A stretch of DNA of 14,000 nt, taken from NCBI GenBank assembly GCA_009760855.2, contig WPIO01000004.1, forward strand, positions 2,797,001 to 2,811,000, read 5' to 3'. The notes beneath the pieces are model-generated. The model did no database searches, was not told the DNA's origin, and worked only from the letters and a program-made list of their open reading frames with translations. The translations under genes were made by a program, and so were the position numbers. The DNA comes from Cristatella mucedo (lineage: Eukaryota; Bryozoa; Phylactolaemata; Cristatellidae). Positions 6,781 to 14,000 of this stretch are shown piece by piece (positions within the stretch are counted from its first letter, which is position 1; the number at the start of each line of letters is the position of its first letter).

Positions 6781-7690
6781 ATTACCTTTGAACATTCACA
6801 TCAATACTCTGGAGTGTCCTACTGACAGATGATCCTGTACCATTGAAATGTGGTGCCAGTGATACTAAATGCCCACTAAATGCTGTCCTAAATAGGTGTG
6901 TTTTTAAGTTCTTTTTAAATGTGGTCAAGTCAGGTAATGTTCTGATGCAAATTGGGAGTGAGTTCCAGGCTTTGGGAGCATACGAACTAAATGCACGGTC
7001 TCCAAAGGATTTGAGGTCCACACGGGGTATTGGTAAACTGCTGGATTCCGAAAAGCTGGTGGTACGATGCTTGGCTTGGTTGGGGAATGATCTGAGAGAC
7101 AGGCTGGAGATAAAGAATGAAGTGACCTAAAAGTGAGCAACAAAACCTTGAAGGCAATCCGTTGCTTGACTGGCAGACAGTGAAGGTTGGCGAGAATAAT
7201 AGACTTGTGCTTTGCGATTCTAAAATATTTTTATAGGAGCTAGATCTGGCTTTTGCTAGGATAGATTGGTATGGTCTACATTAGTCCTCATATGCGTGAT
7301 CATGGGAAGTCAGTTCTGATCTTTTGCACCGTTTCTCAAGCTTGTGCTTATTGGACCTAGCTAGTTTATTGTCTGCAGTAAACCATCAGCCGTCTGCCCG
7401 AGGGATCAAATTGTGTTTAGCCTGAGCATCATACTGGCTAAGCATACCAGCGAGGGTCGTGTTGCAGCATTCTATCGATGCTGACAGGTCGGAAGTGGAA
7501 ATATTGTGCAGAACTTGGTAACGATAATGGACGATGGCTTAAACATGTGGGGAAATATATTTTCGTCAAGTGTGTGACATATGCTGTTAGCAGGTTCATG
7601 CACTTGGGCAACAAGAGAAAATGTATTAGTGTGTGCACAGAATCTGGTACTTAAGACGACGGTAAATATGTCAAAATAATTAAAACTCAA
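6781..7690 (-). mobile_element. LINE-B copy 2 with RT region deleted
   Basis: On the minus strand the first part (7690 to about 7206) is the end of the endonuclease domain (QVHEPANS, HTLDE) and the linker (NTTLAGMLSQYD, WFTADNKLARSNK). Both align with 9940-10470. At about 7206 it jumps straight into the C-terminal domain (ANLHCLPVKQRIAFKVLLL), so the whole polymerase core is missing. The C-terminal part is fairly well kept: LKSFGDRAFSSYAPKAW, NSLPICIRTLPDLTTFKK and LKTHLFRTAFSG. Its 3' UTR differs from that of the other LINE-B copies. It is dead. Confidence 0.85.
6782..7021 (-). pseudogene. LINE-B ORF2 C-terminal block (longest intact piece)
   Basis: This 79-codon open piece holds the conserved end of CR1/L2-type ORF2 proteins: GDRAFSSYAPKAWNSLP, then a basic helix TFKKNLKTHLF. 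It continues some 30 codons past the point where other LINE-B copies diverge, ending SIDVNVQR. The function of this C-terminal block is not firmly known. It follows the RT and thumb. Upstream codons continue in another frame (6925-7143), which shows a frameshift. Confidence 0.75.
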
Positions 7691-8304
7691 TCTATTGTAT
7701 ACCACAAAAACTCACCTCACTCATTTACAATTCATCCCACAGCAACAAGTAATCTCCAGCGTTAACTAAAATTGGGATAGAATATTAAATAAAGCCATCA
7801 CCTACGTGCATACAGTGAATCTCGCATGTGTGCCAGAATTCGTATGCATTGCACTGCCACGACCACAATCGGCCAATTGTTTTGCAGTCACCAACATCGA
7901 TTGCAGTGACTTGCCAGCCAAGGTAAGGCATATTTGGAACACACTTAAGGGAGTGTAGTTTAATATTAGTCAAAATTAAAGCTTCGCCAAGCCATATCGA
8001 AGTGATTTGAGATGGCTTGTGAGGGTAGAGAGAGTGGCTAGTGTCGTGGCTGGCTATTAGCATAAAAATTTGCCTGCTCAATGGCTTGAAATGACTTAAT
8101 AATTAATAATATAATAAGGATGATGTACTGCAATATTCACTCAAAATTCAAACTTGCTTCCCTCAATCTGTTGTTGATTTTAGCCATTGTTGAGTTGATT
8201 ACGGTTAAGCTGGACAGTCCTAATTTTTCGAACTTTCACTGAAAATAAACCTCATCTAAAGAAGATAGGTTGTATGAAACTTGGGACCAGTAACTGAGGC
8301 CCCG
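7691..8304. other. No supported gene
   Basis: The longest frame is a minus-strand 98-codon ORF (7785-8081). It is rich in His, Cys and Trp and has no motif I recognise. It also lacks a family-like pattern and any sign of splicing context, so I do not call it a gene. No repeat shared with the rest of the window was seen. Confidence 0.4.
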
Positions 8305-8371
8305 GTTTACATTGAATTGCCGCAGGTTAGTTGGCACTGAATTGTATGACTCAGCAAAGCAGTGGATTAAT

Positions 8372-8383
8372 AACCACATGCTA
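8372..8383. repeat. SINE-1 target-site duplication, left
   Basis: AACCACATGCTA is repeated exactly at 8550-8561. The last bases overlap the possible SINE end (CTAGCTG), so the edge is uncertain by about three bases. Confidence 0.8.
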
Positions 8384-8549
8384 GCTGATTTAACAGCCTC
8401 TTTTTGTAAAACGACAGAAGAGCCTTTACGGCTATCACCACCGCTTGCAGTGGCGATAAAGGATCGCCCACTGCAGGATTCAAGCCCACGACCTCGAGAC
8501 CGTGGTCGTGAAAAGCAACCCCTTACCTAGTGAGCCATTACGGCTCACC
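8384..8549 (-). mobile_element. tRNA-derived SINE (SINE-1, copy b), best preserved
   Basis: On the minus strand it begins with the hairpin GAGCCGTAATGGCTC (8532-8546) and a perfect A box TGGCTCACTAGG (8526-8537). The tRNA-like stem CACGACC..GGTCGTGG follows, then a B box GGCTTGAATCC (8476-8486). The hairpins at 8452-8468 and 8421-8433 come next, and the 3' end is CAGCTAG. A 12-bp direct repeat flanks it. A 12-bp duplication fits target-primed insertion by a LINE. It lies in LINE-A in opposite orientation and is younger than that copy. Confidence 0.85.
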
Positions 8550-8561
8550 AACCACATGCTA
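8550..8561. repeat. SINE-1 target-site duplication, right
   Basis: This is identical to 8372-8383 (AACCACATGCTA). Confidence 0.8.
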
Positions 8562-8599
8562 TTGTGTGACCTTCACCACGTGCTCGTAATTTAGGTGTT

Positions 8600-9340
8600 G
8601 TGTTCGACAACTGCCTCAATTTCAAAAGCTTCATTCAGAAGACTGCCTCTGCAGCTAGCCATCACATCCGATCCCTATCCAAGATTAGGAGCTGTCCCCC
8701 ACAGTGGCTTGCAAAAAATTTAACTATCTCTGTAATTCTGTCTCGGCTTGATTATTGTAATTCCCTTTTGGCTGGGCTGCCAAATAAAGCCATTATGCCA
8801 CTACAGCCGACTATGAATATGGCTGCAAGGCTAGTCTTCAAGTCCCAGCGGTTTGAGCACGTGTCGCCTTTGCTGAAAGAGCTATGGTGGTTGCCGGTTG
8901 AGCAAAGGATACAGAGCAAAGTTTTTACACTGACCCACAAGGCCTGCCACGGCTTGGCTCCTTCGTACCTAGCTCAACTGCTACATCATTTTCAGCCTGT
9001 TCGCATCCTCAGGTCCTGTGTGGACAATAAATTAGCTGTCCCATTTCTCTGCTTAAAGACAGTTGGCGACAGAAGGTTTAGCTCTGCAGGTCCTAGACTG
9101 TGGAACTCGCTTCCACAATTCTTACGCAACGACAACTACTCTCCTACTGCCAACTATGGCACATCTTTTTCAGCGATCCTGAGCTGCTACTTCTATGCTA
9201 CTCACTACCTCAACTGCTCTCCTGACTCTGCTATGCTTCCCACTTTCTCTTTGTTGCGTGAGAAGAAGTCTGTTGGCTACCGAATGCGTACCGAAAGCCG
9301 CTTAGGCTGTGAGTGGGCTATACAAAACTCTCCTGCATAA
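8600..9340 (+). pseudogene. LINE-A ORF2, C-terminal part (246 codons open)
   Basis: This is the longest open frame in the window. The first residues (FDNCLNFKSFI) belong to the region after the RT core. Further conserved blocks follow: LSRLDYCNSLLAGLP, PLQPTMNMAARLVF, WWLPVEQRIQSKVFTL, HGLAPSYLAQLL, then VGDRRFSSAGPRLWNSLP. These are typical of the C-terminal half of CR1/L2-type ORF2 proteins. The first ATG is not a real start, as the frame is the remnant of a much longer protein. No catalytic RT or endonuclease motif is present. That it stays open over 740 bp suggests that this copy is fairly young. Confidence 0.85.
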
Positions 9341-9390
9341 CACCCACATAGTCTTTATGACTCTGTGGAGTTACAGACGGAGATACATGT

Positions 9391-9604
9391 ATGACAATAC
9401 ATCACCAACCCCTCCCCCAGCCCGATGTCGGTACGTAGTCAGCAGGTCAACATACCTGGACTCGAGAGCTTATAGTAATAACCAAGGAGGAAGACAATTT
9501 CTAATATGTCCCATTGAGCTCCCATGACAAAACTAACTGAATCTGGGAGATGCTGCCAAGAACAACTAACCGAGAAAATAAGTGGAGACTAAATGCGGCC
9601 ACCA
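9391..9604. other. No supported gene
   Basis: Sequence between the LINE-A 3' end and the unclassified repeat. The short plus-strand frame 9309-9527 only reads through the LINE-A 3' UTR in another frame. Confidence 0.4.
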
Positions 9605-9820
9605 ATTCGTGAAATATGTTTACAGTATAAATTTAAATGCCGTCACTTTGGCTAAGTTCAGTATAAATAGTATATGACCATAAGAATAACTTGGACCATG
9701 AGCCTCAGATTATTCTGCTTACTTTGTTAGTGGAAGGAATAAACTTTACAGTTATTATTGACGTCCTCACAAAGGCAAAGCCGGTAAAATTAGAAAACAT
9801 TTTTTCACATGAAACTTACT
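9605..9820. repeat. Unclassified dispersed repeat, copy 1
   Basis: This aligns with 13460-13675 in the same orientation. The best block is GTCACTTTGGCTAAGTTC, followed in both by a GTATAAATA TATA-like motif. Later shared blocks are ATTCTGCTTA, CACAAA and the ACATG near the end. Identity is moderate and fades at both edges. No inverted ends, Pol III boxes or coding sequence were found, so the class is unknown. Confidence 0.6.
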
Positions 9821-9934
9821 TCAGTGAATCGAAAATGGATCATACAGTAAACCGTTGTGTGTTTTGAGGGAAGTTTTGGTGCAATTAGTGGTTTAGTTTT
9901 TTACATTAGTTTAGGCATAGCATAGCCTCTAGTG

Positions 9935-11682
9935 GCTCATGCACATGGCCCTACTAACACCAAGGGTCACATACTCGACTAAATTTTCTCAAACAACTGC
10001 TCTCTATCCTCACCAACAACTATCAAATTCTGCTCATCTGACCATATGCAGATCTCATTCAATCTACACTGTGTGCCCTACTCCTTCTCTTTTATATTCA
10101 TCTGTGACTTGCAAACCTCAAGAACCTTGACATCGATGCTGTCCGTGCGAGAGTATCTGTCTCACCTCTGGTGTCCAGTACCCTTTCCAAACTGTCGTCA
10201 TAGGTAGATTGCTACAACACGACACTTTCTGACATGCTCGACGAGTTTTGGACCTCTAAGCGCAATGTGAGCCCATGCCCTGACGGCCTATGGTTTACTG
10301 CAGAAATTAAACTAGCTAGGTCTACTAAGAGCAAGCTTCAAAAAGCATTCAAAAGATCAGGACTGAGTGTACATCGATAGGCATACGAGAACTACTTTAG
10401 ATCGTACTAATCGATTTCAGTAAAGGCCAAGTCTAACTTCTCTAAAAACATTGTTGAATCACAGATGCACAATCCAAAAATTATCACGCCGACGATCAAT
10501 CATCTCCTCAACCACTCCCAGGTTAGCTCCTTACCTATTGATCCCTGTGAAGATCTAGCCAATCGCTACTCTTGATTCCGCTGAAGATAGGCAAGAACAA
10601 GGAGTCCATCCCTTCGATGGCTGTGTCCCCCTAGAATGCTGTCTCTTAATTTCTTGCAGCACCTCAATGTCAACATTCGCAGAGGTCACTAATGACCTCG
10701 TCCTGAAGTTCATATCCCAATCAAAGAAGACAACTAGTCATTGGTCCCATTTCCCACTGGCCTGCTTCTCCAATACATTGATCTGCTGCTGCCATGCATA
10801 ACTAACATAGTTATTGTATCATTAGCCTCAGGTCATGCCCCAATACCTCTCAACGAGGCTTTAGTCGTGCCAGTACTCAAGTAAGCAACACTAGAACAGA
10901 AAAACTTGAGAAATTATTGCCCAGTCTCCCGTCTCCTATTCCTATCAAAGACACTGGAACGAGTGTCTTTGAAGATGCAAACCAACAGAACTGATATATT
11001 GAAACTTCAAACCTAGCAAACAAATTCCAGTCTGGTTTTCAAGCTTATCACGCCACAGCGTAGGCATTACTTCGGGTGTACAACGACCTATTTAGGAATG
11101 CAACATGGAAGAGTATATCTGGTTGTTTTGCTCTAGCTTTCGGCAGCTTTTGATAATATCGACAACCAGTCCTTCTTCAGTGCCATTCATCTCGCCGGGC
11201 ATTACTGGCACTGCATTGCAATGATGATTCAGGTCATATCTCAGTGGGAGACTCCAGAGTATTGATGTGAATGGACAAAGATCATCCGAGGAATCTCTGA
11301 AATATAGGGTACCTCAGGGCTCCGTGCTAGGTCCAGTTCTTTTCACGGTTTATACTCTCCCTCTTGCTGATGGGATTGCCAAGCACAATTTAGGCTTTCA
11401 CTTCTATGTGGACGATTATCAGTTGTACCTTTGCTTTGATTCCTCCCAGCCCTCCGGCATGTCAAATTGTCTAAAATTGCTTGCTGTATGTATTGACAAC
11501 ATTGACACATGGATGGCAGCAAACTTTCCTAAATTGGATGATAACTAAACCACCTTACTATCCATGGGCAAACCAAGTGTGATTCGGAAAATGGAAAGGC
11601 TAACTCTCGCATCGGCCCTGCCACCCTATCTCCTTTTGAATCTGCACAAAATCTAGGTGTCATGTTACAAAGTGACCTTAAT
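9935..11682 (+). mobile_element. LINE-B copy 5, longest copy (endonuclease end to RT)
   Basis: It starts inside the endonuclease domain (HGPTNTKGHILD, then SDHMQISF). A linker follows (YNTTLSDMLDEFW, WFTAEIKLARSTKSKLQK), then RT: LNEALVVPVLK, CPVSRLLFLSKTLERV, NKFQSGFQAYHATA, LSAAFDNIDN (palm aspartate codon at 11152-11154), PQGSVLGP and YVDDYQLY (11405-11416). It ends with ESAQNLGVMLQSDLN. Many stops and frameshifts are present. It is split at 11682 by a minus-strand LINE-B and resumes at 12336. The domain order and motifs fit the CR1/L2 group. Confidence 0.9.
11267..11548 (+). pseudogene. LINE-B reverse transcriptase core fragment
   Basis: This is a 93-codon open piece of the RT domain. 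It starts after a frameshift near 11225. Just upstream, in the same frame, lies RSYLSGRLQSIDV, so the ATG is not a true start. It holds PQGSVLGP (motif B) and YVDDYQLY (motif C, two catalytic aspartates; family usual is YADDTQLY, so Ala-to-Val and Thr-to-Tyr changes are present), then WMAANFPKLDDN. The motif A aspartate lies upstream in another frame (11152). It is non-functional. Confidence 0.88.
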
Positions 11683-11715
11683 AATGATGCACTTGATAAT
11701 AATAATACACTTGAT

Positions 11716-11755
11716 AAAGCGTCCTCAGAGAACTTAATCTCTCTCTAGGCGCTTT
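11716..11755 (-). other. LINE-B 3'-terminal stem-loop (copy 4)
   Basis: The arm AAAGCGTCCTCAGAGA pairs imperfectly with TCTCTCTCTAGGCGCTTT, with an ACTTAA loop. It is the clearest of three LINE-B copies of this structure. It lies just before a tail made of TTATC/ATT units and a repeated CACTTGATAA. The sense strand of this region aligns with the 3' end of SINE-2. Confidence 0.6.
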
Positions 11756-12039
11756 ACATTTGCTTCAAAAGGAAATGCAATTGAATGGTGAGTAAGATCG
11801 TGCTTGATAATCAAATAAAATGAATAACATGGTTAGGGGTGACATGCACAGAGTCAGCATGCAAATTTGGTTAGTGGCAGCATGCACAGTGGCAGCACCC
11901 ATGAGCACATGAAGGACGAATCACAGGGACCCACTAAATGCTGTCCTCAATAGGTGTGTTTTTTAAGTCCTTTTTAAATGTGGTCAGGTCAGGGGATGTT
12001 CTGACGCAGGTCGGGAGGGAGTTCCAGGCTTTGGAAGCA

Positions 12040-12222
12040 GCCGTAATGACTCACTATGTATGGCGGTTGCTTTTCACGACCTCGGCCCGAGGTCGTAGGT
12101 TCGAATCCTGCTTTATGTGATCCTTTATCGCCACTGCAAGCTGTGGTGATAGCCGTAAAGGCTCTTCTTCAGCTATACAAAAATATGCTGTTAAATCAGC
12201 TAGTATTTATTTGTTTTATTAA
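12040..12222 (+). mobile_element. tRNA-derived SINE (SINE-1, copy c), inserted in LINE-B
   Basis: It starts GCCGTAATGACTCAC, with a degenerate A box TGACTCACTATG (12047-12058) and a perfect B box GGTTCGAATCC (12098-12108). The body TCCTTTATCGCC and the GCCGTAAAGGCTC hairpin follow, then CAGCTAG and a short T-rich tail. The host LINE is cut between GGAAGCA and TACGAACT. In the undisturbed copy at 6975-6990 these are joined as GGGAGCATACGAACT. No target duplication is evident. Confidence 0.85.
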
Positions 12223-12335
12223 TACGAACTAAATGCACGGTCTCCAAAGGATTTGAGGTTTGTACGAGGCATTTGTAGACTGTTGGATTCCAAAAAGCGG
12301 GTGGTCCGATGCTTAGCCTGATGGGGGAGCTTGGG

Positions 12336-12478
12336 TTAGACGACCACATCACTTCCACAATCAAGTCTTCCTACTTTCACTTACATTGGCATTGCCAATT
12401 TTTGGGCTTGTTTAGTCAGGGATAACAACATCAAGGCTTGGTATATGCGTTTGTGACATCTCGTCTTGACCTCTTGAC
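12336..12478 (+). mobile_element. LINE-B copy 5, continuation after the insert
   Basis: The frame LDDHITSTIKSSYFHL, then LVYAFVTSRLD, continues the ORF2 frame broken at 11682. In related elements the same stretch reads as a helix followed by LVHAFVTSRLDYCN. Similarity stops at about 12478 (CTTGACAG), where a GC-rich sequence begins. Confidence 0.8.
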
Positions 12479-12850
12479 AGTCGAGAGCTTCCGCCGAAAG
12501 ACGCTAGCTGACGGAGGGGCCAGGAACACGCTTCAGGGGGAATGCGAAATGTACGAGCCGTAACAACGAGCTTGCTTTCCAGCTCCAATCGGTCCTTGGG
12601 TACTCGTTGCCTTGAGTGCGTGACCACATCCCCGAAGCACGCCTGCACCCATCCAGTTGCACAACTCGTCTAGACCGGGAGCTTTAAACACCACGACTGC
12701 CAACTTCCGTTCCCAAAGTGCCCTGGTGACCTCTCGTCACCACACATCCGACAATGATCACAGGTCAGATCCCGGCCAGGCCGGTAACCCCCATCGCACC
12801 ACAGCCGTCCAGTCCCAGCCACCCGAACCCAGCCCACATATAAAAGCTTA
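12479..12850. other. GC-rich block of unknown nature
   Basis: About 370 bp with clearly higher GC than the surroundings, starting exactly where the LINE-B reading frame ends. It has overlapping open frames on both strands (minus 12412-12648, plus 12657-12851), which is expected for GC-rich DNA with few stops. Neither frame shows a motif I recognise. It could be another insertion, a diverged LINE-B segment or unrelated DNA. It ends near TATAAAAGC. Confidence 0.4.
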
Positions 12851-13030
12851 ATTCTTATTCTGGATTATTTTGAGGCAGCTGTCGATACACTACGATGTGA
12901 GTATTCAGTAGATACTTTTGATAGATCCTTACAGTTTTAATTAACTGCTTTGATAATTATGTTTGCTTTGGCTCACGTACAAATAGCAGAATAGGCGCTC
13001 TGAGCAGGCGAAGCTGATACTTTTACAGCT

Positions 13031-13459
<429 letters not shown>

Positions 13460-13675
13460 AGTCACAAAAAATATTTGCAGTATAGAAATAAATGCTGTCA
13501 CTTTGGCTAAGTTCCGTATAAATATGGAGGACAACGTAAGTCACCCCACAAGGTTCAAATTCTGCTTATTCTTTCATCGGAACCAATCAACCTAAGTTAT
13601 TGCTCTTGTCATCACAAAAGCAACGCTCGTTAAAAACACAGAAAAATTTTACCGGACATGTACTATCCGTGATTC
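13460..13675. repeat. Unclassified dispersed repeat, copy 2
   Basis: Related to 9605-9820 in the same orientation, sharing GTCACTTTGGCTAAGTTC and the TATAAATA that follows. The two lie about 3.85 kb apart. The middle part aligns less well than the ends. Nothing identifies the class. Confidence 0.6.
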
Positions 13676-14000
13676 TGAAATTAGAATGACCCTATCTAGA
13701 ACGCTCGCACCTGACAGAAAAAGTTAGGACGTTCGTAGACACTGTAAAAAAAAGTGCAAAGTGCATCAAATGCTGCTAACAAAACAATGTGTGTGCGAAC
13801 TAAATGCCAAGAACACATGCTGCGAAGAGAAAGCCACCAATTAAATTGTCACCCTTAAAAACAGCTTGCAATGCACCTGACGAAAAACTAAACTCTGAAC
13901 GGTAAAGGCAAACTTGTATTTTGGCTTACTGTGTGGCAGCCTCTGTACTCATACAGATAAGATTTTGTAGTAAATATGCCGGTGATATAGCTAGAGCTTT
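13676..14000. other. No recognisable gene or repeat
   Basis: AT-rich sequence without a supported frame, RNA gene or repeat. Confidence 0.45.

Larger units (their letters stand above)
8305..9390 (+). mobile_element. LINE-A copy 2 (CR1/L2-type), interrupted by SINE-1
   Basis: The left piece (about 8305-8371) codes for DSAKQWINNHM, matching the region just after the RT catalytic motif where CR1/L2 proteins have an xxWMxxNxLxLN pattern. A SINE-1 follows. Beyond it the frame resumes with RARNLGVVFDNCLNF and runs through the C-terminal domain to 9340. The 3' UTR ends near 9390. About 50 bp of LINE after the SINE seem lost. The element is 5'-truncated and lacks the RT core. The left border is approximate. 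Confidence 0.8.
11683..12335 (-). mobile_element. LINE-B copy 4, inserted in LINE-B copy 5
   Basis: On the minus strand it begins near 12331 in the C-terminal domain and runs through the APKxWNSLP region. It is interrupted there by SINE-1 at 12040-12222. It then passes through the 3' UTR with the CATGCACAG direct repeats to the stem-loop 11716-11755 and an ATT-rich tail. The host LINE frame reads SDLN up to 11682 and LDDHI from 12336, so the insert borders can be set to the base. No long target duplication is present, as is common for CR1/L2 elements. Confidence 0.88.

Noticed and set aside
7785-8081. 98-codon minus-strand ORF rich in Cys, His and Trp
   Set aside because: No spaced Cys/His pattern of a known zinc finger, no homology recognised, and a length that is plausible by chance in 14 kb read in six frames.
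9310-9330. GGCTATACAAAA shared by the LINE-A 3' region and the SINE-1 3' part, suggesting a second SINE/LINE pair
   Set aside because: Only about 12 bp match. The position is not at the LINE-A 3' end, and the other LINE-A copy (near 6620) does not keep it.
12098-12108. Perfect B box suggesting a functional tRNA gene
   Set aside because: The acceptor and other tRNA stems do not close, the A box is damaged, and the same unit with a long non-tRNA body occurs three times, so it is a SINE.
9935-12335. Plus-strand 5' part and minus-strand 3' part of LINE-B as a twin-priming inversion
   Set aside because: The 3' tail of the inverted part lies inside, next to the plus-strand part, and the plus-strand frame resumes at 12336. 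This is nested insertion.

Overview
This window looks like non-coding, repeat-rich nuclear DNA from a metazoan, most likely an invertebrate. The evidence is many old, broken non-LTR retrotransposons of the CR1/L2 type, tRNA-derived SINEs with Pol III A and B boxes, a hAT-type MITE and a long CT microsatellite. There are no operons, ribosome binding sites or dense coding regions. I cannot place the species further from sequence alone.

Layout, left to right. At 318-444 and 523-692 lie two different tRNA-derived SINEs (called SINE-2 and SINE-1 here). At 1114-1670 is a minus-strand 3' fragment of a LINE (LINE-B). Positions 1671-2985 show little. At 2986-3619 sits the only candidate host coding sequence: a minus-strand exon for a small single-pass membrane protein whose 3' half is tandemly duplicated. 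At 3889-4074 is a hAT MITE with a perfect 8-bp target duplication. At 4515-4640 is a second, minus-strand SINE-2. At 5110-6697 a plus-strand LINE-A is split by a minus-strand LINE-B. At 6781-7690 a minus-strand LINE-B has lost its reverse transcriptase region. At 8305-9390 a second LINE-A is split by a minus-strand SINE-1 flanked by a 12-bp target duplication. At 9935-12478 the longest LINE-B copy (endonuclease end, linker, RT, C-terminal domain) runs on the plus strand. It is interrupted by a minus-strand LINE-B (11683-12335), which is itself interrupted by a SINE-1 (12040-12222). The window ends with a GC-rich block, a CT microsatellite and the second copy of an unclassified repeat (13460-13675, related to 9605-9820).

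How the parts relate. All LINE reading frames are broken by stops and frameshifts, so none is expected to be active. The most informative relationship is that the 3' end of SINE-2 aligns with the 3'-terminal stem-loop region of LINE-B. This suggests that SINE-2 was mobilised by LINE-B, as with known SINE/LINE partner pairs. The nesting gives relative ages: the host LINE copies are older than the LINE-B and SINE-1 copies within them. The hAT MITE resembles, from memory, the SPIN/URR1/OposCharlie group, which is known for horizontal transfer.
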